A stretch of DNA of 64,000 nucleotides from Beverwykella pulmonaria. Lineage: Eukaryota; Ascomycota; Dothideomycetes; Pleosporales; Melanommataceae. A model generated the notes under the pieces. That model was not told where the DNA came from. It ran no database searches and saw only the letters and a list, made by a program, of their open reading frames with translations. Made by a program: the position numbers and the translations under genes. The stretch spans positions 62,001 through 126,000 of the forward strand of contig BCHH01000005.1 of NCBI GenBank assembly GCA_001599595.1, given 5' to 3'. Of the stretch, positions 1 through 12,499 are shown one piece after another (within the stretch, counting starts at the first letter, position 1; each line of letters opens with the position of its first letter).

Positions 1-1581
1 TCCAAATACCTCTATTACCACAATCTATCTACACAGATGTTCATATCTTCACCGATTCCCATCACCAGCAACACTCTCCTCACCGCTTCACACCGCCCTT
101 CCTCTGCGTCCGTCCCATAGTCAAACCAGCCATCATTTTCTCCAGCACACACGCCCAGAAAACCCCTCTCCGCCACTGCATAGCTAAACACCCTTCCCGC
201 CACCCTCGCCGTCCCTTACCCGCTCCATTTCCCCAGCCACTCACGCCTCCCATTACGGTTACACAGCATCTGGGGAAGCGGCACTCGTGTCTAGAGTAGC
301 GCCGTGTCACCGTAGCAGAAAGAAGGCAACCGGCGACACAACAGGTAAGAAAAGGTCCCTTACGTTGCGTTGCGTGGTATGTATCTATGGTTGCACGACC
401 TTGAACTAGCGCTGTGTCCGTTGTACAAGTCTTACGCAACGGGACGGGCGTGTCAGAACCTTGAGCAGACGTTGAATGTGATATGAGCTGTCACCTTCTG
501 CGTTGCTTTTTATGAGGATGCAGGTGCAGATGCAGATGCAGAGATGAACGCCCTGTTCGGCCCCCCTTTTTCCTTTACCACTGTGTGCATGGCGTTACTA
601 CACTGTACTGAGTGTCGACCATAGCATTAGCGCTCGCAGACCCAGTTGCACACTTCACACCGCCCACTGCATACTGCACACTGCACGGTTCTTCATAATA
701 ATGTAGCACAGAACAACACAGCACATGCTTCCTCCAATTCTCTCTTTGCCTACCAATCGTTCAACTTACCCAACACCAATGCCCATGTGTCTCAAGTCCC
801 ACAACATTGGAGTCTAGCCCTATCTTGCGCAGCGATGCAACGGAGAGCCGTATATGCGACATCAGACTCGTCATATCCATCTCTACTACAATCGCTTCGC
901 TCTCGATCCCATTTCTAGTTACGCTGGTCCAGTCACCCCTGAACAACAACCCCCTACCGGTCCTATCTAACATATCGTCCGCGGGAGACACGGGTTCGGG
1001 AAGGAGCGTCAGCAAATCAGGCCGTCCTGTGTCTTTACTCTGGATCCGAGGGCAAAAGGGATGGCGACCCGGTGTGGCGGTGAGGAGAGGTGAAAGTCGG
1101 TGTGAGGAGCTATGTTTAGGGTCCTAGGATGGAGAGGAGAAACAGAACAAGATACTGTAGAACCGGCAGTTGGGAAAGGTATTCGATTATCGTTGTCGTG
1201 ATGCTTCGTGATAACCAGATAGACTAGAGAGATAACAAGGAAACCGCCGACGTAGAGGCGAGCCAGCTCTTGAACCCCCCCAGAAGAACACCATGAACAC
1301 CATCCATATCTCGATACCTAGATTTACAAACCCACTGGTATACGCGATGAACTACCGAGCTTATGCCCACGCACACTAACTCAGATCAACCTTTGCGCCG
1401 AGCATGACAGCAGACCCCTCGCACTAAGGAACGGAACCTCGGATACAGGAAAATCCTGCAACCCATTGTGACTATCACGATCTTTGTCCGTGGTTCCCTT
1501 CAACGTCACCGCCATATTGCGTTCTTCACCGCCCATCCGACAGTGGAGCGCCTAGCTAGATGAGTTGTGGAAGAGGAAACG
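1..1581. other. No convincing gene; left flank of Mif2
   Basis: Short reading frames on both strands overlap one another and resemble no protein I know. A small imperfect GATGCA-type repeat lies near 517-545. The minus strand around 763-1125 stays open for roughly 120 codons and ends at a good donor (GTAAGT), so it could be one exon of an unrecognised gene. I found no matching partner exon and do not call it. Confidence 0.5.
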
Positions 1582-4364
1582 CTACTCGTTGTCCTCGCCG
1601 GACGTTTCGAACCCCTGTGAGAAGAAGATACGAGTTGTGCCGCTGCCCACATTTTTGATGCTGTACGTGTTGCCTGTGAACCACGGTTCAGTAAAGATCC
1701 GAATGCAGGAAATAGCGCTTAGGCGACAGGAAGGGGAAAGCGCGGGGACAGGGACGGAAATAGGTGGGGGGAGCAATGCGAATGCGATGTCGCACAGCTC
1801 GGAATAAAGATGCAGCGAAAAAGCAACAACATGGTTTGTGCGCTTCCCGACGTCGTTGGCGAGGCCGAATGTTGCACAGCATGCAGAGTGCGCTCCAGCC
1901 ACATCTACGCGCGAAGGAGCAGGACCTCGCTTGCCCCTGGCCCCAACCGTACAACTTCATCGCGCAACGCGAAATCCGGGCCAAGTCTGCCATCTCCCAT
2001 GATGGTGTTCAAGCCAGGGGATAAGCATAAAGCAACCACCGTCGTACGGAAATAAACGCACAATGTTGTTGTTCGTCGCCGCCGAGCTTGGGCGACCAAG
2101 AGTAAAGTAGAGCTGTAGGAAAACGAGCGCAGATGGAAAAGGCAAATAGCTGAAGAGAAGAGATAGAGGGGGATCGAAAATTGCAACCACTTACCTCGAG
2201 GAACTTGCCATACACCACCTTTGTGAACTATAAACTCATTGTCGTGAACCTTGACTTCAACTGTACCGGAAGTGACGTGGAAGACCATGTGCATCCGCCG
2301 CGCGTTCTTAGAGCGCTTCATTTGATCGGCTGTCAGTTCGATGAACCCCCAGCTCAGGAATGAGGACGTCCCCGCAGAGCCTAGTTTGATGAATTTGAAT
2401 GAGCCGTCTGCCACATCTACAGGCTTGATTCCTTTCTGGGCCCACCCGATGGCTATAGCAAAGTCAGCAATGGAGAGATCCCAGAGTATCATATACATAC
2501 TATCTTCAAGCAAGTCCGTTGAGGTGACCTCGGTCTCAGGGTCGAAATCCCGGTATTCGCCAACCATTAAGCCTTCACCCGCTTCCCAATCCTCTAAAGC
2601 ATCCTCGTCCTCTTCTTCAACCACCGTGAGGGCCCGTTTCCTGCTTTTTTGTTTGGGTCTCTTCGTAGGGGCCAGCTCCTGGGTTTCGTTCCTAACAACG
2701 GCCTCTAGGTTCCCGTCGCCGCTGTACACCAACCTTTCATTCTTCCAAAAGTCGACGGGTGCAACACGGTGTCTGCCTGTTTTCCCAACCTTTCCGACTT
2801 CTTCTGGCCCAAGCTCTCGATACACAGAAAGTAAATGTCGGCCTCGACCGAATCTCGAGCCGGTAGAGGTCATTGACATCTGATCCACGTCTGCCTTCGC
2901 CAGAGGCTTTCCAAGAGTATCCACAAGCCGTCCAGCAGGTGTTGGCTGCAGCGCGGTGTGTTTTTCTGATTTTTTGGGATCCGTTTTTGATTTGGGCTTG
3001 GCCACTGCCGTAGGCTTTGCAGTCACCGGCAGTTCAGGTTTCTTAAAGTCTGACTGCTTCGATTTGTCGACGGCAGCAGACCTTGCAGGTTGGGACTTGT
3101 CCTTTAGACGCCGTCCTCGGCGTTTGGCTACGTCGGGAGGTTGCTGGATTTGCTCTGATGCATCCGAGGATTCATCTACTGTAGCATTTGGTACTTCATC
3201 GACAGTCTCTTTCCAGGGTCGTCTTCGGCGTTTGGTTGCAACTGGAACCTGTTCAACTCGTTCTGAAACGTCCATTGATTTGTCCACTGGTCCCTCATCG
3301 TCATCTGATTTATGGGTTGACCTGCGGCTCGGGAGAGTAGCTTTCTTCACTTTTTGTGTGTTAACAGCTTGTTTTTTCGGTTTGGGTGCGGCTTGTTCCT
3401 CCGCAACAATCGGTTCCAGAACTTCACTCTTTCTCTTCCTACTTCTTTTGAGCGGTTGCTTTGCAACAACTTCCTCCTCTTCCTCTTCTTCTTCCTCTGT
3501 GGCATCGATCGAAATATCTAGAATCTCTGCGCCTCCGACGGAGTCGTCACCAACGCCCCCGATGAAGCTATCTTCGGCAATTCCATTTGTCCTTTCAGAG
3601 TCCTCATTTGCGGTGATCTCCTGTTGTACGACACTCTCATCGAACACCGAGCTGAGCGCTCGACTCGGCGATTGCTCCAGATCGTAGACATCGGATCGCC
3701 TTCCGCGAGGTTGGCCGGAGCCACTCAAGGCTGGCGTTTCCTGCATATGGGCGTCTTCTTCAAAGTCTAAACGGCGGCTAACAGGATACGACACGGCGCA
3801 AACTGGGCTGGATAGGAGAGATTGGGCTCTAGGTCCTACTGACGTAGGGCGACGAGGGGAAGATCCGAGTGCGGTTTTCATAGGCGAACGGGACTTTGGT
3901 GGTGGGAAGTTCATTCGGCTGTTCCGTAGAATGTGCGCCGAGGTGGTTAGGTCTGGAATGGAGCCTACGATTGTAGCGAATAGGTCAGCAGATAACACTC
4001 GAAACACAGCGTCTGACGTGCCGTACACGAATCGTCTTTTAATTCACGTACTCTCTTGTAATTCCATAGACTCTGAGTCTGTCAAGGTTTCTCCGGTCTT
4101 GCGCGCACTTTGCCTGGGCGGGGACTTCTCTGGCGAAGAGAAGATGCCGGAGATGGCCTCCATACCGTGTTCATCGCGACGGCCCGTGTCTTTAAGAGTG
4201 ACTCCAGTTCGCCTGACGTGCGCTGTTAGCTGCCTGCACGCGTAGTCCTGGAGCGGTTGCTAAACTCACCGTCCCTGGACACCGACGTCAAAATATTGCG
4301 TTCCGCGATTTGAGCGCTCTTCGCGGTTTTCGCGGCCTTCACGTCTGCGCGCGGCGGGCGCCAT
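1582..4364 (-). CDS. MIF2: Mif2/CENP-C inner-kinetochore protein
   Basis: CENP-C binds the centromeric CENP-A nucleosome and anchors the outer kinetochore. Exons on the minus strand: 4364-4270, 4212-4052, 3964-2195, 1673-1582, giving 705 residues. Phases agree at every junction. Residues about 1-85 match the Mif2 N-terminal region (QYFDVG, then TGVTLKDTGRRDEHGMEAI and a GIFSSP box). A long acidic and basic middle holds a run of Glu near residue 245 and basic clusters such as KRRRRPWK and KRRGRR. The CENP-C signature GRHRVAPVDFWKNERLVY lies near 482-499. The C-terminal cupin dimerisation domain (about 605-700) ends with the IFFSQG strand. The cupin is cut by a 521-nt intron, far longer than the others in this gene. 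The ATG at 4364 is chosen because the conserved N-terminus follows it. Confidence 0.93.
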
Positions 4365-5774
4365 ATTCCTTTTCGACACCAAAGTTGGTAGTAAGTTGTG
4401 GGTTACAATTGACGCGTTGACGTTGACGTTGTGGTGGTCGAGCACCGACAAACTCGTGTTGTTTGATGGTTGACGGAAACTCGATGAAAGTAGACTAGCG
4501 TGGCTTGGCATTCCATCCAATTCCCCAACCTTTGAAGTTATTCTTAAACGAGACTGGTCATGTGATTGCCGTTTCTGTAGAATCTTAACGTTTGTTGTTA
4601 TCCGAAGTTCTTGTTCGTAGCAACGCCATGAAACGGAGCTCTCGCTCTCTCCATAAAACCCTGCACAATGGTTTCATTCGATGAAGTCTTTTGATGCGCA
4701 AATACTCGCAAGCACTCGCAAATGATAGCTTTCACTAATCTCAATACGGAAAAGAGCTACAAACCCACCCAAGCGGCTTCCCAACCCGACATCGGCCACA
4801 TGCCCCTCCATCCTTCCGAATCAGCCGCAGGAGAAATGCGCCTGCCGAGGCGGACTTCTCTGCATCGTATCGTGCGAGATGGTTTCCGGGGAAATTGGGC
4901 GCGAACTGGTTTCTGGAAAGCCGTTGGCGGCAGCGAGAGCTTCGTAATATGCCGTACCTTATCTGCTGCATGCGCTTCATTTAGGCGAAAGTATGCTGTG
5001 GGTATAATGGCGGGATGATAAGACTGCAGGCTAGTGAATGGAGGTTGGTACCCAGGTACCTGTTTAGCCAACATCAGGCGAGCCATTGAAAGAATGCCCT
5101 GTAGAGGGGCAATGAAAACCTCGTAGGCTAAGTGCAGGTGACAAGAGAAGACTTTGAAATCCATATCCAAGATCATGGACAGATCTTGATTCTTGAGCTA
5201 ACCAGTGTTCTTCTACAAGGTTGGCTGAAACGCTCTCACTGTCGGCAAACCCGCAGAAGCCAGCCGACAGCTGCAGTCACCCGCAACTGTAAACCAACAA
5301 GCCGCAAGAAATCCCAAGCGAGCTATCTGCCTACCCTGACAAATCCCATGGTAACATCATTAACCGCATTTAGATCGCTGATTGAGAAAACGCACTCCAC
5401 TCTTATTGCTCTGATTCGAAGAATCCGCTACCCGTTGCCTACAATGAATCTCCACTGATGCAAAATTTTCGTGATTCCAGGCTTTTCGTTAACCGTAATC
5501 CTCTTGACGAATGGTGCCAGCCGGTCAAGAACCGAGTCCAATCATGCAGGGTGATAGTACTTTTGTGTGTAGAGTTGGAAAAGCGGCAGCCAGCCGCAAA
5601 ATGAGAACATGTACAGTCGAATGAAAATCGTATTCCTTATCGATCATCCGGAAAAGCGCAGGTTATGTCTCTAAACTAAACGATGTTCCCAATCCATGAT
5701 GAATGAACCAGGTAATCCGTTGTATCCAGAGGGTGAACCGAATTCGCGAAGTCGACGAGTTGTAGCGAAGAGGT
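4365..5774. other. Intergenic region between Mif2 and Gis2 genes
   Basis: This stretch holds the upstream region of the Mif2 gene and the 3' flank of the Gis2-like gene. A minus-strand frame of 139 codons at 4757-5176 has no recognisable domain and no splice partners. Nothing else is visible. Confidence 0.5.
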
Positions 5775-6682
5775 CTAGTTCGGGCATGCATTCTGTACGT
5801 GCCCTGGCTGCTTGCAGCGGTAGCAAACACGCTCGGCGGAAGTCTCAGACGGGCAATCGCGGGACAGATGGCCGACCTCTCCGCCTAGTGAAATGTAAGT
5901 CAAGTGGGCGTCTTGGTCGTTGTGCGAAGGTCTTCACTTACAGTTGTAGCACTTTTGACCCTGAGTGCAGTCGCGGCTCATGTGACCAAAGCCACCGCAC
6001 GAATAACAAGTGGTCTGTCGTGATCCGCCGTAGCCGCCACCGCCGCCCTGCTGTCCGCCATATCCACCACCGCCACCACCACCGCCGTAGGCTCCTCCGC
6101 CGTAACCACCACCGCCACCCTGGGTGCAGTTGCGAGCAATGTGTCCTCGCTTTCCGCACTTGTAGCACTCTTGACCGCCGGCGGCGCCAGCGGGAGGAGC
6201 GGCACCCTCCTTTGTGCACTCACGGGAGATGTGTCCGGTGGCTCCGCAGCGGTAGCACGCCTTCTCGGCCTGAGGAGAAGTACACTCGCGGCTCAAATGA
6301 CCCTTCTCGCCACAATTGTAGCAGGTAGGGTTACCTTTGCTGGGGCATGCGGCAGCGAGGTGGGAAGAATCTCCACCTATAGAAAAAAAATGAGCTATGT
6401 TCGAAGGGTAAAAGTGAAGTCGCAAAATATCGGACGATCTGGAAACGAAAAAAACAAGATTATGACAGCATGATATGCCCAAAACGTGTTGTCACATGAC
6501 AGGAAGTATTGAAATAAAGTTCCGTGATGGATTGGCTCATGACAATTTGCCACAAGGACCCTGACAGAGCTCCTGATTGACAGACTGGTGGAATTCGACA
6601 AGGAAGGGTGAGCAAACTTACAGTTGTAGCAGCCACGGCCACCGGCACCTCCAGCTGGGGCTCCTTGGGCAGCGTAATCCAT
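5775..6682 (-). CDS. GIS2: CCHC zinc-knuckle RNA-binding protein (Gis2/CNBP type)
   Basis: Gis2/CNBP proteins bind single-stranded RNA or DNA and act in cytoplasmic mRNA translation and stress granules. Exons 6682-6622, 6376-5942 and 5884-5775 give 201 residues. Seven CX2CX4HX4C knuckles are present, starting [54 protein letters not shown] and CYRCKQPGH. Both introns split a knuckle Cys codon in the same way (T|GT), which suggests the exons arose by knuckle duplication. A Gly/Tyr-rich linker separates knuckles 4 and 5, like RGG-type linkers in RNA-binding proteins. The ATG at 6682 starts MDYAAQ. Yeast Gis2 has the same number of knuckles. Identity is firm; the mRNA targets are unknown. Confidence 0.93.
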
Positions 6683-6708
6683 GTTGTTGAGCAAGAGTTG
6701 TTGTAGAC

Positions 6709-6767
6709 CTGTAGGCGTGAGAAAAGATTAAGATTACATGCGACGCGCAAACGGCACGTAAACTCAC
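6709..6767 (-). other. Probable 5'UTR intron of the Gis2-like gene
   Basis: On the minus strand a GTGAGT donor, a CTTAAT branch-like motif and a CTACAG acceptor bound a 59-nt segment ending 26 nt before the start codon. Length and signals match the coding introns of the window. Leader introns are common in highly expressed RNA-binding protein genes. This is inferred from signals only. Confidence 0.5.
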
Positions 6768-7540
6768 TTCAAGGTCGACGTGCAGGCTGTAGAGAGGGAA
6801 AAATGTGTCGCAAAAGTGTATCGTCAACTACCGAGCCCGCCGAGGTGGAGATTAAGAAGAGTTGCTTCTGCGTGTTGAGGTGGAGAGCAAGAGAAAAAGT
6901 GAGTGCGCGCACGACGATAATTGAACTTGAAAACTCGCTTATTACGCTAGCTTGATCCAGACTAGCTCGCTGTTTACGCTTTCGGTCGGGTACGGCAACA
7001 TGGGCCGTTGGAATGCTTTGCCAGGATGGCAGTAATAACACGGGCAGACATATAGGTTGTAACAGAGCTTCTTGTTTTCCTCCGGCGAATATCCAAACTT
7101 GCCGGAAACTGCAGGATCTCTTTGTTCGTCTGCGTAGTGACAGGAATTTGCTGGCAAAGGATCGATGCAGATCAAAAGGCTATTTGCAGGCTAGTAAGAC
7201 AAAGGAAGAAGGTACGTAGCTGTACCTACGTGTAACCGAACCACATTTTGCCAGAGCGCTAGCGTGAGCTGTAAGCAATCTGTGTCGCATGATGTACGAA
7301 AGACCCCACGGGCACAAAGTGAGGGTAGAGAAGCAACAGCTCAAGGCCTACGGAAAGGTACGCAATGGCAGTTATGGGGAAAGGACGAGCAGACATGTGT
7401 GTAGCGGCAACATGGGGTCACATATTGCTCGCTATTTCAAATAAGATTTCCCCTCAAATTTCTCCAAGGATTCCTGACTGATACCTGTGCTACCGCGTTC
7501 ATTCCCCTCTTCGAGATGGATTTCCATATCGTCAACTAGA
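6768..7540. other. Intergenic: Gis2 promoter and F-box gene 3' flank
   Basis: No reading frame here is supported. The left part should hold the Gis2-like promoter and leader, the right part the 3'UTR of the F-box gene. Confidence 0.5.
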
Positions 7541-9251
7541 TTAAGTAAAGTCGTACAATACCAGGGCCTGACTACCCTGACTTAAATTCTCTCGGAGGAC
7601 GATGACGTGTTGCTCATCAAATCCAACCCAGCCTCGGCTCACAGTCGAGTCGTCGTACCCCTGCTCCAAGGCAAACCTTAGGCCAAATCCTTGCTGAGGT
7701 TCAGGATCAGAAATATTCGACAAGTCTTCCGCTGTCTTCGCAGGTTGAACTCTCACACTAAGCTCCCCGTTCATGGATCTTTTTTTTGCTGATGAAGCCG
7801 TTCTTCCCTCAAGATCCCATACTCGAAGTTCATCCCCAAGGCGACTGACTGAGACGGCTTTCCCCCGCATACCAATATGAGCGCCCGATACAGAAGATGT
7901 GTGACCCCATAGACGAGTCCCCGGACTAATCTTCAGTACAGATGATGTTGACTTGACGAGGTACGATGAGAGCGTATTGTCCGGGTGCGCCACGAGAAGA
8001 TAGGGATGCGAGTACGACATGGAGGTAGGTTTAGAATTGCTGGGGATAGCTGGCATCGTTGATTCTCTGGGCTGTCCGGGAAACGGGGAAGATGTGCGAG
8101 TTGATGGAGAAGACCCGGAACGGTGTCCGGAAAGGGTATGGAAGTTTTCGTCAGCTGCTGTAGCCAACCGAGAATCAATAAGCTCTCCTTCATGAGTGAG
8201 CCTCATCTCTTGTATGCCCACAGTCCATCCAGAGAGATATGTTGGTATCGAGTACGCAATAGCTGCTGTCATGTTTGTGGAGGTTGTCCGGATAGAAAGT
8301 GATACAGGCGGCCAGACTGTATGTGACCGAAGAGAATATAGCAGCCGGGGAGAGTCCAGGGTAACATCGGCGCGATTGTTGTTTTGGAATGCGTATATGG
8401 AAAGTAGTTGATCTTCAGTCATTGTGAGGAGGTAAGGTGATGCATATGCCAGCGCAGAAAGCATGCCATTATTAGAAGGAGCGTGGTTGAAGAGCGTCAC
8501 AAAACTACTCTCGTCTCGCTTGAGTGCGTAGATTTTGAAGGAACCATCTTCAAAGCCAACCACCACTCGATGGTGTACACTGCTTCCCTCATGCGAATCT
8601 AATGCCATCGATGTTGGTAATTGTGGTGTATCAGTGCCCTTGATGGTAAATGTCGTGGAAGCGATCAGCTCCCGCTCATCTTTAGAGTTCCATACCCGAA
8701 GCCCAGATATTGAGTCTGCTGTGAATATAAGGCCATTCTGCATCATTACAAGCAGGGGCGGATCCGGGGGACGCTCTGCGACCAGAATCTCAGTCACAGC
8801 ACACTGCCCCTGCGACCAATTGTGACGCAGTCTATACTGTTGCTTCCAGTTTGTATCCTGTCCTTTCCTCACAAGATATCCGTCGTCTAGCCATTTGGAC
8901 AGCTTCGACGAGTAGCGAAGGTGGTTGGAGGCCGCGGCATCTTTAATCCCAGGAATTCGTGAGGCTCTCGGGAGCACAAACTGGTTGTAATACGCGGCTT
9001 TCCAGAGCTCCGAGTCAACAGCGATTCGACTAAGTCTCTTCGATACTCTAGGGGGTTAATAAGCATACAGATTGTCTTAGTGAAACGGGGGCGTCGTACC
9101 TTTGGCAGAGTAGCAGAGTGCGAACAGAGCCGAAAGAAAGAATGCGCACAAGGAGTTCGTCGCTCAACTTTGAAAGGTGATCTTCTCTCAAAACTCGACG
9201 TAGCTTCACTGGCCGCTCTCCAGAGGTATCCTCGTCTCGCGTCCGCTTCAT
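7541..9251 (-). CDS. F-box protein with WD-like repeats
   Basis: Probable substrate adaptor of an SCF ubiquitin ligase. Exons 9251-9100 and 9047-7541 (52-nt intron) give 552 residues. The F-box lies at about 22-70: LSKLSDELLVRILSF, continued after the intron by SKRLSRIAVDSELWKAAYY. The rest is a beta-propeller-like region with weak WD units (for example SGLRVWNSKD, VGFEDGSFKIYAL, ALVLYDF at the end) and a Ser/Pro-rich insert near residues 340-380. A basic KRTRDED...PVKLRR segment at the start could be a nuclear signal. The ATG at 9251 is the first one that keeps the F-box whole. Substrate unknown. It faces Sae2 across a short shared promoter. Confidence 0.85.
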
Positions 9252-9509
9252 GACGGGGGTTTCGTTGCAGGAGGCAAAAGGCAGTATGTTTGCCTAAGAT
9301 GCCAGCCGTCTCTTTATCGATATCGGCGGTTGCTGCTTGATTAGCTAGAAATAGCTTAGCGGGGTGCCAAGCCTCTATGAACGCCTGACTTCGCGCCTCC
9401 GACCTCCGCGTTGACGCGTTCCTTTTCAACATCAACGACCCTCTGCTAAACCGCCACCACCCGTCCCGACACTCATGATCCTGCCTGCACCAAGCCCAAA
9501 AACGATGAT
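9252..9509. promoter_or_regulatory. Shared divergent promoter, F-box gene / Sae2
   Basis: Only 258 nt separate the two start codons, so both core promoters and leaders must lie here or overlap the genes. No clear TATA box was seen. Confidence 0.6.
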
Positions 9510-12027
9510 ATGACAGAACGCACGGCATGGCTAGAGAAATACATCAGCCCGTTGACACGTGGGCTAGAACGCGCCTACGATGAGGTCATCGAGAACCATG
9601 AAAAGGAACTAGAGAGCAGTAAATGATTCCTGAAGCAACTACTATAAGCTTCTACTGACATAAATAGAGGATGAGGAATACCAGAAAGAGTTGAAGAAGA
9701 GGGACGAACAGCGACAAATCCTATCCGGACATATCGACAAGAATGTCATCGAGAACGCATGCCTCCTAGAGGAAATTGCTAGGCTCAAATATCAACTTCA
9801 GAAGAAAGGCCATAACGCCGCAACATCAACGGAAAAAGATGAAGAAGATTCTGGATGCGCGAACGTTTCGGCCGACGAGTATCGCCACATAACTGACCAA
9901 TACAGCGAACTGAACAAGAAGTGGCGGGAGACATATCAGAGGTTGAAGTATGTTGAGAAGAAGAACGTGGCACTTGTGCAGCAGAACAAGGAAATGAAGG
10001 AGAATGTCCGCGCGTGGCAGAAATACTGTGCCCACCTCGAGAACAAATACAAGTCCACGTCAGAAGCGAGGCTTACAGCTGGCCCCGAAAAGGGTTCGAT
10101 TACAGAAGAAAGATGTGTAGCACACCCTTCTATCCCCTCAAGCCCAAAGTTCAGCACGATTCGAACGCCACGACCGCTTGTTGGATTAGAAGCATCCTCC
10201 CCTGCTCCTATGGATCCCCTCGCTTATGTCGAACTTCCACAGGAGATAAACCCCGAACTGCCTGCCACCCCTCACTTTCAAGAAGGGGCTCCCGCGCAGG
10301 TCGCCAATATAAAAGCGTACGCGGACCATTGGGAATCGTTAGAGGAGCCTGTGGACCAAAGTGAGAGAGGCTCCGCTTTCGAAATGGTTCCCGGGGTTCT
10401 AGAGCAAGCCATTGCCCGCGAAACATCCGCCCTTCCAGAGCAACAGCCTGGCTCGAACAAACTAAACTCGAGCCAAACCACTGAAGACGAAATCGCTACT
10501 CTACATGTGAACAAGGCCGTGCACACGATTTCTGATACCGACCAAGATGACATACCGCAATTCGTCTCCGAGAGGTGCCTGAAGCGAAAACGCGCGACTA
10601 CGACAAGATTAAATGTATATACAGATCGTGTGCCATTTGACGGGACGCCTACCAATCCCTTCAGGGTCAAGGAAGAGCAGCATAGCAGTCCACTAACTCC
10701 GATAGCTACACATCATCTACTGCGCAAAGAAACAATGGATCTCGACGAGCTTGGGCCAAACGTAATCTCAACACCGCACCGGAGGCGAAGACAAAATATC
10801 TCTATGCACTCAAACTTAGCCTGCACTCTACGTCAACAGGGATCTACAAGTGACCCTTTGATCAAACCCGAGGTTATAGAAGAAACTCACGAAATTTTGG
10901 GCGACAATATAGCAATACAGCGCATAATGGAGGAACATGAATTAGCATCTGTTGAGGCTAGAGCTTTTAGCGAGCCTTCCGATACACATCGACATGGCGC
11001 AGAGGTTCTGCAGCAACTTGACCCAAACATTCAGACGACTGGGTATGCCGACCAAGAAACTCCGAAGAAGAAGCGGAAGAAGGACAAAGCTCGACAACTA
11101 GATAAGTTCCAGATGTTGACAGAGTCCGGCGAATCACTCCCAATAGACGAAAACAAAATGGGACTAGCTCCTAATGTGGCCAGAGTGCAGTTTAATCAAA
11201 GGCTACGGGCTTCTGGGGGCGTTCGAACGCTTCCGAAGCCTCCACATAAATCACCGGCTACTATTCAAAAGAAGCACAACATTTCGGAAATCCTAACACC
11301 GCCTCATAGCTCCAATCGATCAACATATACTCCCTCGTCTCGTCCAGGGTTCCACAAAGACTTATCAGCGGAAGCTGGAACCGTATCGCCTCAAAAGCCA
11401 GTTGCTGCCAACCGACCAGCATGGCAATTTGGATTGCGAAAAGATCCATCTCCTGATGCTCGACCTAGCCTACTCAAAGGACCTGCACCCAGGCCGCAAA
11501 AGCAGACCCCTCTCCGGAACAAACCTAAGTCTGAACTCACATCCTCGGACTTCAAAGCAAACCCATCGTATAATGATGGCTACAGCTACGCTTTCGCCGA
11601 GACCGTCCGCAAACGCGCTGACCGCGCTTGCCTCCCAGGGTGCACACGGACCGAATGCTGCGGCTCGACATTCCGCGCCCTTGCTGCCGCCGCCAAGCCA
11701 CTATCATCGGTGCAAGAAGAAGAGCTGCTTGAAGAGTATCTCGGCGATGCATACGACTCCTGGAATCTCACACAAATGACATCCGCAGAACGGAGAGAAT
11801 TGGTCCTGCAAGCTAGGACAAGGCAGATAGCCAAGCAACATGGAAGGCATAAGCAGGCGTACGAGAGACATATGACGCCGCCGGGGTTCTGGAGAACGGA
11901 CTTCCCAACTACGCAGGAAGAAGCGGAGGATAAGAGGAAGGTGGATGAGTTGGAGAGGAGGGTAGTCGAGGAAAGGTGGATGGAGGCGATGAGGAAAGGT
12001 GGGAGGTGGATGTTTAGGGACGAGTGA
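9510..12027 (+). CDS. SAE2: Sae2/Ctp1/CtIP DNA-end resection factor
   Basis: CtIP-family proteins activate the Mre11 complex to clip and resect DNA double-strand breaks in the nucleus. Exons 9510-9618 and 9668-12027 give 822 residues. Residues about 30-150 form a coiled coil (KNVALVQQNKEMKENVRAW), the tetramerisation part of the family. The middle is long and poorly conserved. The SAE2 domain at about 685-810 carries ANPSYNDGYSYAF, RKRADRACLPGCTRTECCGS with the Cys cluster, and the end motif PPGFWRTDFPTTQEE. Of the ATGs near 9505, the first is stopped at once; the one at 9510 reads into MTERTAWLEKY and joins the coiled coil across the intron. C-terminal CDK-type sites were not mapped. Identity is firm. 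Confidence 0.93.
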
Positions 12028-12499
12028 AGCTCTTACCCTTCATCATTATATTCGGGTTGGGTTTGGCGAGTATGGCATTTGGCGCATACGGTTCGGGGAA
12101 GCATCGCAGACATTTACGCTTTGGGTTTATTTGTCACTTCTAGACAGGCAATACTGCTGTGCTTAAAGCATGCATTTCTACACGAATATTCCATAGTATC
12201 GAGATAACATATAAACAACACATCTACAAGCTGGCTCCAGGCAAGATTAGCCGAATGCTGATCATGAAGAGCACACAAACTCGGGAAAAAAGATCCGGTC
12301 ACATCAACATCCACATCACTTTTTCAATCCTAAACATCCATCTCCGCTTTTCACGTATTGTTATAAGCCCTTCATTTGAGCAACTATCTAGATTTCCAGT
12401 CCCGTTTGAGTGTGTTGCCAAATTTCTTGTTCTTCCCGGTCAAGTTTGTGGTTCCAAAGGTTCGCTACAAACAACTCCATCTATCAAACCCCCTTTTCA
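12028..12499. other. Intergenic: Sae2 3' flank and flavoprotein promoter
   Basis: No separate gene is seen. The frame of the next gene is open upstream to 12410 but has no better start than 12500. Confidence 0.5.

Noticed and set aside
4757..5176. 139-codon minus-strand frame between the Mif2 and Gis2 genes
   Set aside because: No recognisable domain, no splice partners, and composition like its surroundings.
8887..9528. 213-codon minus-strand frame across the F-box/Sae2 promoter
   Set aside because: It overlaps the F-box exon in another frame; the F-box reading has the conserved motif.
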